Source of the DNA: Actinomadura cremea
GTDB lineage: Bacteria > Actinomycetota > Actinomycetes > Streptosporangiales > Streptosporangiaceae
NCBI RefSeq assembly: GCF_014648495.1
Contig: NZ_BMRF01000008.1
Location: forward strand, 186,001-250,000
Direction: 5' to 3'
Length of the DNA stretch: 64,000 bases
Part shown: one piece after another, positions 43,801-50,149 of the stretch
Layout: each line of letters opens with the position of its first letter
Numbering within the stretch: the stretch's first letter is position 1
Made by a program: the position numbers and the translations under genes
Notes under the pieces: model-generated
Database searches by the model: none
What the model saw: the letters and a program-made list of their open reading frames with translations, nothing else
What the model was told of the DNA's origin: nothing

Positions 43801-44464
43801 CGGCGAGCGCGTCGCCTACACGGTCGACGGAGGCCAGACCACCCTGATCCGGGAGTTGCCCAGTGGGCGCCTCCTGCTCCGATCCCCCGCCGCCGGGGAT
43901 TGGGGGATGCCGCTCATGCGCCCCGGCGGCGACGCGATCATCGTCCAGACGGCCGAGGACCTCCACCTCGTGACGGTGCCGGGCGGGAAGCGCCGCGATC
44001 TGTTCACGAGCACGTGGGGCGGCGTCGGTGCGCAGAGCCCGGACGGCCGCCTGCTCGCCTACCAGGGTTCCACGGCGATACGGCTGTTCGACACGGAGGC
44101 CGGACGGATGCTGGAGCCCGGCTTCCCCCTGGAGGACCAGAGCCCCGTGCTCATGTCCTTCACCCCGGACGGCCGGTTCATCGTCACGGGCGACTCCAAG
44201 GGGCGCGTGCGGCTGTGGGACGTGCGGAGCCGCCGTCCGCTGACCGGCCAGGTCCCGCTCCACAACGGTCCGCTGCTCGACATGGCGTTCCGCGACGGCG
44301 GCACGCGCATGCTCACGGCCGGGACGGACGGCACGGTGCGGGAGACCTCGCTCGACCCCGCGGACGCCGTGCGGGAGATCTGCGACCGCGCGGGCGGCGA
44401 TCTCACCGGGGCCGAGTGGCGCCGGTACGTCCCCGACGTCCCCTACCGGACGGTCTGCGACTGA
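40892..44464 (+). CDS. Serine/threonine protein kinase fused to STAND-type tail and WD40-like propeller
   Basis: A 1190-residue protein from GTG 40892 after GGGAG. Kinase domain, residues 20-285: Gly loop LGAGGQGVVYEA (30-41), VAVK with Lys52, VHRDLKPGN (143-151, catalytic Asp146), DFG (163-165), APE (188-190). Residues about 300-460 resemble the winged-helix/arm region of nSTAND proteins (AAGLIEVEGDACSLASPALPHTWPRLRGW, LARGARLWDEHGRKPGDLLRG). One transmembrane helix at about 472-490 (VAAATAVFLALSLIAVGVI) is followed by RRDIERQRNEA and then about 630 residues of WD40-like repeats (for example VKLWD-like motifs TLWDLEKG, RLWDVRSR). The kinase is inside, the propeller outside if the helix inserts as drawn. 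A stress or envelope sensor is likely. Confidence 0.92.
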   Translation: MAGRRAALQGAPLRSEDPRRIGDYWLASRLGAGGQGVVYEAYDESGGRVAVKSFHERLAGSPELRAQAGREVAAARRAASFCTARIVAADLDGPRPYIVSEFIEGPSLREVVLESGTYGGDELLWLATGVATALTAIHQSGVVHRDLKPGNVLIGPEGPRLIDFGIARTDDMTLTASEGVIGTPGYTAPEILRGERATPAADVFAWGVAVVFAATGRSPFGAPNFPASLSRILAGDLDLTGLDEPLRALVRRALSVAPGDRPTAPELLLALTGGADAAAMLGEGSRIAAAVRPPESHAPDPSLHDRAERACSGVAEDDRPLVPRLLLGLVGADGEARPVPRAELLSAGPPGSADALDRILGIFTAAGLIEVEGDACSLASPALPHTWPRLRGWIADDREGLRVRDELARGARLWDEHGRKPGDLLRGTALASTAQFATTQRTRVGLGGPAQDFLAASRARERRRVHARRAVAAATAVFLALSLIAVGVIETQRRDIERQRNEAWARSVAARADAVRADDPRAAMLLSAAAWRIAEINDARGPVLAARFQQDVAVRELPAPRGGGNSALFLSADGRRILHHDDIDARFAEFLGVPSLRKHRIDLTGAPEGHGLVTASPDGGLAVVWTGERTTLWDLEKGRPAGEPVPALIHRLPTREIGLTRALEGTDPVRLWDLRAGEPVPGPPGGLQAGVSADGRRAAIVTDETHVEIWDLPERRRLTTIEIFEPLLEGEPGEDFVAPAFTRDGKKVALAYGQGKVGIWDAATGKEYMHITDGRLTGTLRGVISLAFNSDGRFLLGNSGEDGVRMWRTDGMVETFARDANAGQAAFGPGDRTLVVVDGDAQGSRLRVFDVSRHTRPVAALTYPAATEDDHRGAFGPDGRLFALRDRSSVRTWNLDTGKPVGPPVPNKVTGVEPDLLVQFTPDGRNVVDSHLPSGIRFLDPKTGRVTRTLGPAYTGDGPSPSNSVSFGRDGERVAYTVDGGQTTLIRELPSGRLLLRSPAAGDWGMPLMRPGGDAIIVQTAEDLHLVTVPGGKRRDLFTSTWGGVGAQSPDGRLLAYQGSTAIRLFDTEAGRMLEPGFPLEDQSPVLMSFTPDGRFIVTGDSKGRVRLWDVRSRRPLTGQVPLHNGPLLDMAFRDGGTRMLTAGTDGTVRETSLDPADAVREICDRAGGDLTGAEWRRYVPDVPYRTVCD

Positions 44465-44484
44465 GCCCGGCGCGCAGTTTTCGC

Positions 44485-44513
44485 ACCGGGCGAGCGCTTC
44501 GGCTTCGCCCGGT
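44485..44513 (+). terminator. Stem-loop with T-run after the kinase gene
   Basis: ACCGGGCGA (44485-44493) pairs with TCGCCCGGT (44505-44513) around an 11-base loop, 20 bases after the stop, with CGCGGTTTTCTG following. A good intrinsic-type terminator. Confidence 0.8.
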
Positions 44514-44793
44514 CGCGGTTTTCTGTCACCGAATGAGCATGGACCTTCGCCGGTGCATGGGAAATGACAAATTTTCCATTTCTCCAGCGGACTGAGAAAC
44601 GCGTTCGTATCTGTTGAAGGCGTTGAGTGAAGGTGCCGGTCTTTTTGTCATTGGCCAGTACAGACACCCCCTCCGGCGGCTGAGTAGCTTACGTCCACGA
44701 ATATCAGAGCTTTTCCAAGATCTGATTTTTCGGGGGGCGTTTCGACTTCGCGGTGCGTCGACTGATGCACCGGGTCCGTCCAGAAAGGGCAGA
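44514..44793. other. A/T-rich leader upstream of the (PT)41 protein gene
   Basis: No gene is convincing. The stretch 44550-44735 is markedly A/T-rich for this genome (for example GAAATG at 44560s pairing with CATTTC ten bases on) and contains candidate -10 elements such as TAGCTT at 44685-44690. CGGTGC/GCACCG (about 44751-44775) could fold just before the ribosome site AGAAAGG. Likely a promoter region for the surface protein gene, possibly bound by a nucleoid protein such as Lsr2 that prefers A/T-rich DNA. Confidence 0.45.
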
Positions 44794-46191
44794 ATGTTGG
44801 AAGGCAAGCTCAGGAACCGCACGCGCCGCACCGTCAGCGGCCTGGCCGCCGCCGCCATCGGCGGCCTCGGCCTCACCGCGCTCGGCATCGCCGGTGCCGC
44901 GCCCGCCATGGCGGAGCCCGTCCACCAGACGCTCAACTACCACTGCGTCTTCCCCCTGATCGGCAACCAGCCGCTCGTCGTCGACGTCCGCTCCGACATC
45001 CCCGCCGAGATCGCGGTGGGCGAGCAGACGCCGGCGTTCGAGATCGAGGCCACGGCGCACATCACGCCGACCATCCACAACGGGCTGCGCGCCGTGCAGG
45101 CCGCCAGCCTGGAGGGCTGGGCCACCGCGCAGGCGACCCTGTCGGTGCCCGAGTCGCCGTCGCTGCCGGTCGCCGTGGACGCGATGTTCGAGACCACGCC
45201 CGTCCCGAACCGTCCGGGGGCCGCCTGGGACCTGATCGCCACGGGCGCCGCGCCGCAGCTCGTCTTCACCCAGCCCGGTCCGGGCGAGATCCACGTCGGC
45301 AACATGACGCAGAACATCAACCCGAAGCGCGCGGACGGCACCGAGGTCTGGCCCGGCGGCCAGGAGGTCGCGTGCACGAAGGACCCCGGCCAGGACGAGC
45401 CGTTCGCCACCTTCGAGATCGTCGACGGCACCCCCACGCCGACCCCGACGCCGACGCCCACTCCGACCCCGACCCCGACTCCTACGCCGACGCCGACCCC
45501 CACTCCCACGCCCACGCCCACCCCGACTCCTACGCCCACCCCGACCCCCACCCCGACCCCCACCCCGACTCCTACGCCGACGCCGACCCCCACTCCGACC
45601 CCGACCCCGACGCCGACCCCCACTCCCACGCCCACCCCCACCCCGACCCCCACGCCCACCCCCACGCCCACCCCCACCCAGCACTTCGACTTCACGATCG
45701 CCGGTGAGACCTTCGTGAAGGCCCCGAACGGGACGGCGCCGCTGACCGGCACCGTGGGCGCGGACCTCGACCTCATGAACGGCGACGTCGTCGCGGACCT
45801 GGCGCTCGAGCCCACCCAGGGCGACTTCCAGATCCTCGGGTTCCTGCCGGTGACCGCCGGCATCGGGCTGGCGACCCAGGGCGAGACGACCGGCGTCTAC
45901 GAGAGCGGGCAGCTGACGACCAACACCTCGGTCATCACCAAGCTGTCCTCGTTCAAGGTGTTCGGGATGATCCCGATCGGCGGCGGCGAGAACTGCCAGA
46001 CCGCCGAGGCGTCGAACATCCGGCTGCAGTCCGCGGAGGGCGAGTTCTTCGACCCGAACGCGGGCGGCACGATCAGCGGCGAGTACTCGCTGTCGGAGAT
46101 CACCGACTGCGGGCCCCTCACCGGGATCCTCAACCTGTTCACCGCGGGTGACGGCAACACGATCGACCTGACCCTCACGCCGAAGGCCTGA
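44794..46191 (+). CDS. Secreted DUF6801 protein with (Pro-Thr)41 linker
   Basis: A 465-residue exported protein from the ATG at 44794. Signal peptide residues 1-35, cleaved after AAPAMA. Residues about 36-210 are a DUF6801 domain (LNYHCVFPLIGNQPLVVDV; NMTQNINPKRADGTEVW). Residues 213-295 are an uninterrupted Thr-(Pro-Thr)41 stalk. Residues 296-465 form a second domain (FDFTIAGETFVKAPNGTAPLTG, FQILGFLPVTAGI, FKVFGMIPIGGGENCQTA). The Pro-Thr stalk is an ideal O-mannosylation substrate for the Pmt encoded 8 kb upstream. The protein probably projects from the cell surface; ligand unknown. A tandem paralogue without stalk follows. Confidence 0.88.
   Translation: MLEGKLRNRTRRTVSGLAAAAIGGLGLTALGIAGAAPAMAEPVHQTLNYHCVFPLIGNQPLVVDVRSDIPAEIAVGEQTPAFEIEATAHITPTIHNGLRAVQAASLEGWATAQATLSVPESPSLPVAVDAMFETTPVPNRPGAAWDLIATGAAPQLVFTQPGPGEIHVGNMTQNINPKRADGTEVWPGGQEVACTKDPGQDEPFATFEIVDGTPTPTPTPTPTPTPTPTPTPTPTPTPTPTPTPTPTPTPTPTPTPTPTPTPTPTPTPTPTPTPTPTPTPTPTPTPTPTPTPTPTQHFDFTIAGETFVKAPNGTAPLTGTVGADLDLMNGDVVADLALEPTQGDFQILGFLPVTAGIGLATQGETTGVYESGQLTTNTSVITKLSSFKVFGMIPIGGGENCQTAEASNIRLQSAEGEFFDPNAGGTISGEYSLSEITDCGPLTGILNLFTAGDGNTIDLTLTPKA
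45433..45678 (+). repeat. (Pro-Thr)41 coding repeat
   Basis: 246 bases encode 41 Pro-Thr pairs. Codons alternate CCC/CCG/CCT for Pro and ACC/ACG/ACT for Thr in an irregular way, with longer blocks repeated (the ACTCCTACGCCGACGCC-type block recurs). This indicates expansion by unequal exchange or slippage of larger units rather than pure hexamer slippage. The opposite strand reads Val-Gly repeats and is not a gene. Confidence 0.97.
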
Positions 46192-46209
46192 CCACGGCGG
46201 CCGGTGACC

Positions 46210-46248
46210 GACGGCCCCCGTCGTACCGCAGGTGCGGCGGGGGCCGTC
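46210..46248 (+). terminator. Stem-loop between the two DUF6801 genes
   Basis: GACGGCCCCCG (46210-46220) pairs with CGGGGGCCGTC (46238-46248) over 11 bp. It is 18 bases after the stop of the first gene and 38 before the start of the second, so the two may be separate transcripts or differentially expressed. Confidence 0.7.
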
Positions 46249-46286
46249 CCCGTCGGGCGATCCGTACCCACCCCGAAAGGCGAACG

Positions 46287-47426
46287 TTGACCAGGAAACG
46301 AAGAACGGGGCGCCGAGCCGCGCTCTGCGCGGTCGCCGCCGTGGCGGCGTCCGGTCTCGCCGGCCTCGCCGCCGGTCCGGCGGCGGCGGCACCGGCGACC
46401 CTCGAACTCGACTACCACTGCACCTTCCCGCTGATCGGGTCGCAGCCGGTGCACGTGTCCCTCAGCGCGGACGTCCCGGAGACCGTGCGGGTCGGCGCGC
46501 AGATGCCGGGGATCGCCGTCGAGTCGACCGCGACGGTCGGCGCGGCCTCGACCCGCGCCCTCGCCGCCCTCGGCACCGCGACGCTCGAGGGCGGCGCCCG
46601 CGCCGACGCGGACCTGACCGTTCCCGAGATGCCCGGCGGCCTGCCCGTCCAGGTGGACGTCGAGCTGGAGCGGACGGACGTGCCCGCGTCCGGCGAGTTC
46701 GCGGTGCGGGGGAGCGGCAAGGCCCCCGACCTGACGTTCTCGCGGCCCGGTCCCGGCACGGTCGCCGTCGGGAACCTCGTGCTGACGCTGACGCCCCGGC
46801 TGGACGACGGCGGCCCCGGCGGCCTCGGCACGTTCGAGTCCGAGTGCGTCCAGGACCCCGGGCAGGACAACGTCCTCGCGTCCTTCGAGATCGTCGACGA
46901 CGCGACGGGCGGCGGGGACCACGCGTACGCCGTCGAGGGCTCGACCGTCCTCGGGTCCTCGGGCGGGACCGTCCCGCTCACCGGCGGCATGACCCTCGCC
47001 CTCGGCGCGGACGGCGCCCGCGCCGACCTCGCGCTCGATCCGGCGACCGCGAACGTCTCCCTCTTCGGGTTCCTGCCGGTCACCGCCGAGATGCGCCTCG
47101 ACGACGCCGGCGGCGGCACGGCCGAGGTCGCGGGGGGCGTCCTCACGACGACGTCCGCGCTCACGGCCGCGTTCCCGTCGTTCCGCGTCTTCGGCGTCGT
47201 CCCGGTCGGCGGCGGCGAGGAGTGCCGCACGGCCGAACCGTCCGAGCTGACGCTGACCTCGGGGCCCGGCTTCGACCCGGCCGCGGGCGGTCGCCTCACC
47301 GGCGGCTACGACCTCGCGCCCCTCGCCGGGTGCGGCGCCCTCACCGGCCTGATCGGCGACGCCGTCACCGGCCCCGGCAACACCGCGGACCTCACCCTCA
47401 CCCCGGTGAGCGAAGCGAGAAGGTAG
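46287..47426 (+). CDS. Secreted DUF6801 protein, stalkless paralogue
   Basis: A 379-residue exported protein from the TTG at 46287, 7 bases after GAAAGG. Arg-rich n-region (TRKRRTGRRAALCAV), hydrophobic core, cleavage near AAAA at about residue 33. Residues 34-200 are DUF6801 (LELDYHCTFPLIGSQPVHV, matching the LNYHCVFPLIGNQP of its neighbour). A short GGGDHAY linker at about 210 replaces the Pro-Thr stalk, then the second domain (VEGSTVLGSSGGTVPLTGG, VSLFGFLPVTAEM, FRVFGVVPVGGGEECRTAEP). A clear tandem duplicate of 44794-46191. It is followed after 9 bases by the lipase, so they are cotranscribed. Confidence 0.88.
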   Translation: MTRKRRTGRRAALCAVAAVAASGLAGLAAGPAAAAPATLELDYHCTFPLIGSQPVHVSLSADVPETVRVGAQMPGIAVESTATVGAASTRALAALGTATLEGGARADADLTVPEMPGGLPVQVDVELERTDVPASGEFAVRGSGKAPDLTFSRPGPGTVAVGNLVLTLTPRLDDGGPGGLGTFESECVQDPGQDNVLASFEIVDDATGGGDHAYAVEGSTVLGSSGGTVPLTGGMTLALGADGARADLALDPATANVSLFGFLPVTAEMRLDDAGGGTAEVAGGVLTTTSALTAAFPSFRVFGVVPVGGGEECRTAEPSELTLTSGPGFDPAAGGRLTGGYDLAPLAGCGALTGLIGDAVTGPGNTADLTLTPVSEARR

Positions 47427-47435
47427 GAGGCGGAG

Positions 47436-48683
47436 ATGCCGAACTTCACCGCACGCCGGCGCCGGGCGCTGCTCGGCTCCGCGGCGGCCGCGCTCGTCCT
47501 CGCGCTGGCCGCGGCCCCGGCCGTGCCCGCGAGCGCGGCGCCCGCGGCGCCCGCCGCCCCGGCGGCGACCGACCCGGGGCCGCCCGGCGACGCGTTCTAC
47601 ACGCCGCCGTCCCCGCTTCCCGCCGGGGCGCCCGGCGACGTGATCCGGGCGCGCCCCGCCAAGGCCGGGCCGCCGACGGCGCGCGGGCTCGCGGACGCCT
47701 GGCAGGTCATGTACCTGTCGACGGACGCGCTCGGCGAGCCCGTCGCGGTCACCGGGATGGTGCTCGTGCCGAAGGCGGGCGACCCCGCGTCGCTGCCGGT
47801 CGTCGGGTTCGGGCCGGGGACGAGCGGGCCGTCGTTCCGCTGCGCGCCGTCCCGGTTCATCGACCAGGGCGCCTTCTACGAGCAGTCCGCGCTGAACGAG
47901 ATGCTCGCCGCGGGGTACGCGGTCGCCGTCACCGACTACGAGGGCTACCACGAGAACCCGCGGACGACCTACATCGTCCACTCGATGGGGAACGCGCTGA
48001 TCGACGCGGTCCGCGCCGCGCGGCGGCTGGACGAGACGGGGCTGTCGGGGAGCGCGCGGGTCGCGTTCCGCGGCTACTCGCAGGGCGGCGCCGCCGCGAT
48101 GTGGGCGGGGCAGAAGCAGCCCGAGTACGCGCCCGAACTGGACGTCGCGGGCATCGTCGGCGGCGGCGTCCCGTCCGACCTCGCGGCCGTGGGGATCGCG
48201 CTGGAGGGCGCCGACCCGTTCGGGTTCCTCCTCTACTCCATGGTCGGCATGGACAACGCCTACCCGGAGCTGGACCTCGAGTCGTACGTCAACGACGCCG
48301 GACGCGCCATGCTGTCGGCGTTCGAGAACGACACGTGCACGCTGGAGCTGCTGCTCGACCACCAGGGCAAGACGGTGCCGGACTACTTCGCCACCAGCCC
48401 GTACGCGTCGACGCCGTGGCTGGAGCGGGTCGCGCAGAACACGCTCGGCGCGAGCGCGCCCGCGGCGCCGGTGTTCCAGTACCACTCGCGGGCCGACGAG
48501 ATCGTCGCGTTCGGGCAGGCCGAGCGGCTGCACCGCGACTACTGCGCGCTCGGTGCGCCCGTCACCTGGAAGGAATGGGACGGCGTCGGCCACATCACGC
48601 TCGTCCACCGCGGCAGCGAGGACGCGATGGCGTTCCTCGCGGACCGGTTCGCGGGCGAGCCCGCCACCTCGAACTGCACGTGA
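47436..48683 (+). CDS. Secreted lipase (LIP family, alpha/beta hydrolase)
   Basis: A 415-residue exported enzyme. Signal peptide to about residue 37 (VPASAAPA), then Pro/Ala-rich spacer. The hydrolase core has PVVGFGPGTSGPSF (oxyanion side), VAVTDYEGYHENPRTTYIVHSMGNALIDAVRAAR, the nucleophile elbow GYSQGG (Ser in FRGYSQGGAAAMWAGQ, about residue 205), and late candidates Asp in SRADEIVAFGQAE and His in GVGHITLVHRG. It fits the secretory lipase family that releases fatty acids or acyl groups from lipids. Next to DUF6801 proteins and an Mce importer, it could supply the imported lipid. Confidence 0.9.
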   Translation: MPNFTARRRRALLGSAAAALVLALAAAPAVPASAAPAAPAAPAATDPGPPGDAFYTPPSPLPAGAPGDVIRARPAKAGPPTARGLADAWQVMYLSTDALGEPVAVTGMVLVPKAGDPASLPVVGFGPGTSGPSFRCAPSRFIDQGAFYEQSALNEMLAAGYAVAVTDYEGYHENPRTTYIVHSMGNALIDAVRAARRLDETGLSGSARVAFRGYSQGGAAAMWAGQKQPEYAPELDVAGIVGGGVPSDLAAVGIALEGADPFGFLLYSMVGMDNAYPELDLESYVNDAGRAMLSAFENDTCTLELLLDHQGKTVPDYFATSPYASTPWLERVAQNTLGASAPAAPVFQYHSRADEIVAFGQAERLHRDYCALGAPVTWKEWDGVGHITLVHRGSEDAMAFLADRFAGEPATSNCT

Positions 48684-48696
48684 GAAGGAGAACGAC

Positions 48697-49227
48697 ATGG
48701 TGCGGCGTGTGATCGCCGGGGCGGTGCTGGCCGGGACGGCCGCGCTCGCCGTCGCCGGCTGCGGATCCGAGGAGAAGAAGGAGCCGCCCGAGGTCGCCTG
48801 GGCGGGGAGGCTGTGCGACATCTCCGCGCAGCTGCCCTCGATGAAGGTGCCCGAGCTGCAGTCGGCGGACGCGCTGACGTCGAAGAAGTCGCTCATCGAG
48901 CTGCTGGAGGGCGTCTCGACGCGGATGCGCACGTTCGAGGCGGAGATGCAGAAGCTCGGCGCGCCGCCGGTCCAGGGCGGTGACCAGCTGTTCAAGGACG
49001 CGATGGCGAAGCTGATGCAGACGCGTTCGACGGTGTCGACGGCGTCGCTGCAACTGGAGAAGACCGACGTGCGGAACCAGAAGTCGCTGCAGAAGGCCGT
49101 CGCCCAGATGGGCAAGGCGTTCGGGCAGGTCCAGACCTACCAGGGGCCTCAGCAGGACTTCCAGCAGAACGCCGAGATGAAGGCCGCGTTCGCGAAGGCG
49201 CCGCCGTGCGAGGGCGGCGCGAGCTGA
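48697..49227 (+). CDS. Lipoprotein of unknown function, helical
   Basis: A 176-residue lipoprotein: signal MVRRVIAGAVLAGTAALAVAGC with the lipidated Cys at 22. The mature part is charged and helical (LQSADALTSKKSLIELLEGVSTRMRTFEAEMQKLG, LFKDAMAKLMQTRSTVSTASLQLEK), with two Cys that may pair. It is 13 bases after the lipase with AGAAGGAGA ahead of the ATG, so the DUF6801-lipase-lipoprotein genes form one transcript ending at the hairpin at 49239. No family recognised. Confidence 0.8.
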   Translation: MVRRVIAGAVLAGTAALAVAGCGSEEKKEPPEVAWAGRLCDISAQLPSMKVPELQSADALTSKKSLIELLEGVSTRMRTFEAEMQKLGAPPVQGGDQLFKDAMAKLMQTRSTVSTASLQLEKTDVRNQKSLQKAVAQMGKAFGQVQTYQGPQQDFQQNAEMKAAFAKAPPCEGGAS

Positions 49228-49238
49228 GCGCGTGAGCC

Positions 49239-49284
49239 GCGGCCCCGTCCGTCCGCCGGTAGCAGGGCGGACGGACGGGGCCGC
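49239..49284. terminator. 19-bp perfect stem between convergent lipoprotein genes
   Basis: Bases 49239-49257 pair with 49266-49284 over 19 bp without mismatch (arms GCGGCCCC.. and ..GGGGCCGC) around GGTAGCAG. It lies just after one gene and 44 bases before the end of the converging gene. A strong two-way terminator. Confidence 0.9.
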
Positions 49285-49327
49285 AGGGTGCGTCCGCCCG
49301 CCCTGGGCGCGTCGGCCTCGGGGCGCG

Positions 49328-49777
49328 TCAGCCTTGGGGCATGGCGGACGCCATGACCTGCATGCAGGCGGCCATCGCGCGCTGCATGTCGCCGGACGGG
49401 GTCGCGGGCGGCTGCCACTGCCTGATGTCGGCGGGGATGTCGACGCCCTTGTCGCGCATGCACTTGGCGAAGGCGTTGACCGCCTCCGGGGGCGGGCCGG
49501 TGGGCGCGGAGCCGTTCGCGCCGCCGGAGCCGCCGGAGCCGCCCGTTCCGCCCTCCGTCCCGGACCCCGCGCCGCCGCCCTGGCCGCCGCTGCCGCCCTG
49601 CCCGCCGCCCGTGCCGCCTTCGGCGCCGGGCTGCCCGCCGCCGCCCGCACCGGACGGCGCGCCGGCCGAGGGGTTCTGCGCGGCCGAACCGCCGCCGCCG
49701 GAGTCGTCGTCACCGCCGCACGCGGAGAGGCTGAGCGCGGGGACCAGCAGCAGGGCCGCGAGATGGCGTCGGTTCAC
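49328..49777 (-). CDS. Gly-rich lipoprotein
   Basis: A 149-residue lipoprotein: MNRRHLAALLLVPALSLSAC with Cys20. Residues about 21-95 are a Gly/Ser/Gln-rich flexible tether (QPGAEGGTGGGQGGSGGQGG). The small C-terminal domain has VNAFAKCMRDKGVDIPADI (about 98-116) and MQRAMAACMQVM with two Cys, a pattern seen in many actinobacterial surface lipoproteins. Divergent from the mce operon over 372 bases. Function unknown. Confidence 0.85.
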   Translation of the reverse strand: MNRRHLAALLLVPALSLSACGGDDDSGGGGSAAQNPSAGAPSGAGGGGQPGAEGGTGGGQGGSGGQGGGAGSGTEGGTGGSGGSGGANGSAPTGPPPEAVNAFAKCMRDKGVDIPADIRQWQPPATPSGDMQRAMAACMQVMASAMPQG

Positions 49778-49921
49778 GGGAGGTTCCTCTCGGCAAGGTG
49801 TGCGATCCGGACGAGGTCGCGATCCGGACGAGGTGCGACCCGGCTCGGGGGCAATCCGGACATTATGCGCCGCCCGGCGGGGGGCGGCTTTGTCACCTCG
49901 CGCAGGATCGCGGGCCGCGCC

Positions 49922-49939
49922 TTGTCACGTGCGTGACAA
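49922..49939. promoter_or_regulatory. Perfect palindrome TTGTCACG-TG-CGTGACAA upstream of mce
   Basis: An 8-bp arm on each side of TG with no mismatch, 210 bases before yrbEA. The half-site TTGTCAC occurs again at 49890-49896 and at 60984-60990 before the second PucR gene. This suggests one regulator acting on both the mce operon and pucR, possibly PucR itself. Confidence 0.6.
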
Positions 49940-50070
49940 CGGGCGCGTCCCGCCGCGGCGGCCCCCGGAAAATGCTCCGCCGCTGATGAAAAAGCGCGGT
50001 TCGGCGCGAGCCGAAAATGTCACCGCCCGCTAGAAATGCGTCCACGTCCGATTTGGTGCAGTTCGACGCC

Positions 50071-50100
50071 TTGTCCGTGCAATTCACCGCCAAGTAGCTT
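50071..50100 (+). promoter_or_regulatory. Candidate mce operon promoter
   Basis: TTGTCC (50071-50076), an 18-bp gap and TAGCTT (50095-50100) fit the actinobacterial vegetative pattern TTGNNN-N16-18-TANNNT. Transcription would begin near 50107, with the ribosome site GGAGG at 50136 and the GTG start at 50150. Confidence 0.4.
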
Positions 50101-50149
50101 GAGCCGCCGAACCGAGAAAACGGGAAAGCGTGAAAGGAGGTCCGGAGTC

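Larger units (their letters stand above)
49778..50149. other. Regulatory region between Gly-rich lipoprotein and mce operon
   Basis: No gene is present. It holds two copies of GCGATCCGGACGAGGT (49802-49817, 49819-49834; period 17), an 18-bp palindrome at 49922-49939, further TTGTCAC/TGTCAC half-sites near 49890 and 50018, and a candidate promoter at 50071-50100. These are described separately. Confidence 0.6.

Noticed and set aside
40850-44263. A 1137-codon open frame opposite the kinase gene
   Set aside because: The plus strand encodes a full kinase with all catalytic motifs; the antisense product is Arg/Gly/Ala-rich with no recognisable domain.
45433-45678. Possible CRISPR-like array
   Set aside because: The repeat is coding (Pro-Thr) and has no spacer structure.
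44937-45863. Long Val-Gly repeat frame on the minus strand
   Set aside because: Reverse reading of the Pro-Thr repeat; the plus-strand protein has a signal peptide and DUF6801 domains.
45897-49115. A 1072-codon minus-strand frame
   Set aside because: Antisense to two DUF6801 genes, the lipase and a lipoprotein, each with good starts and signal peptides.
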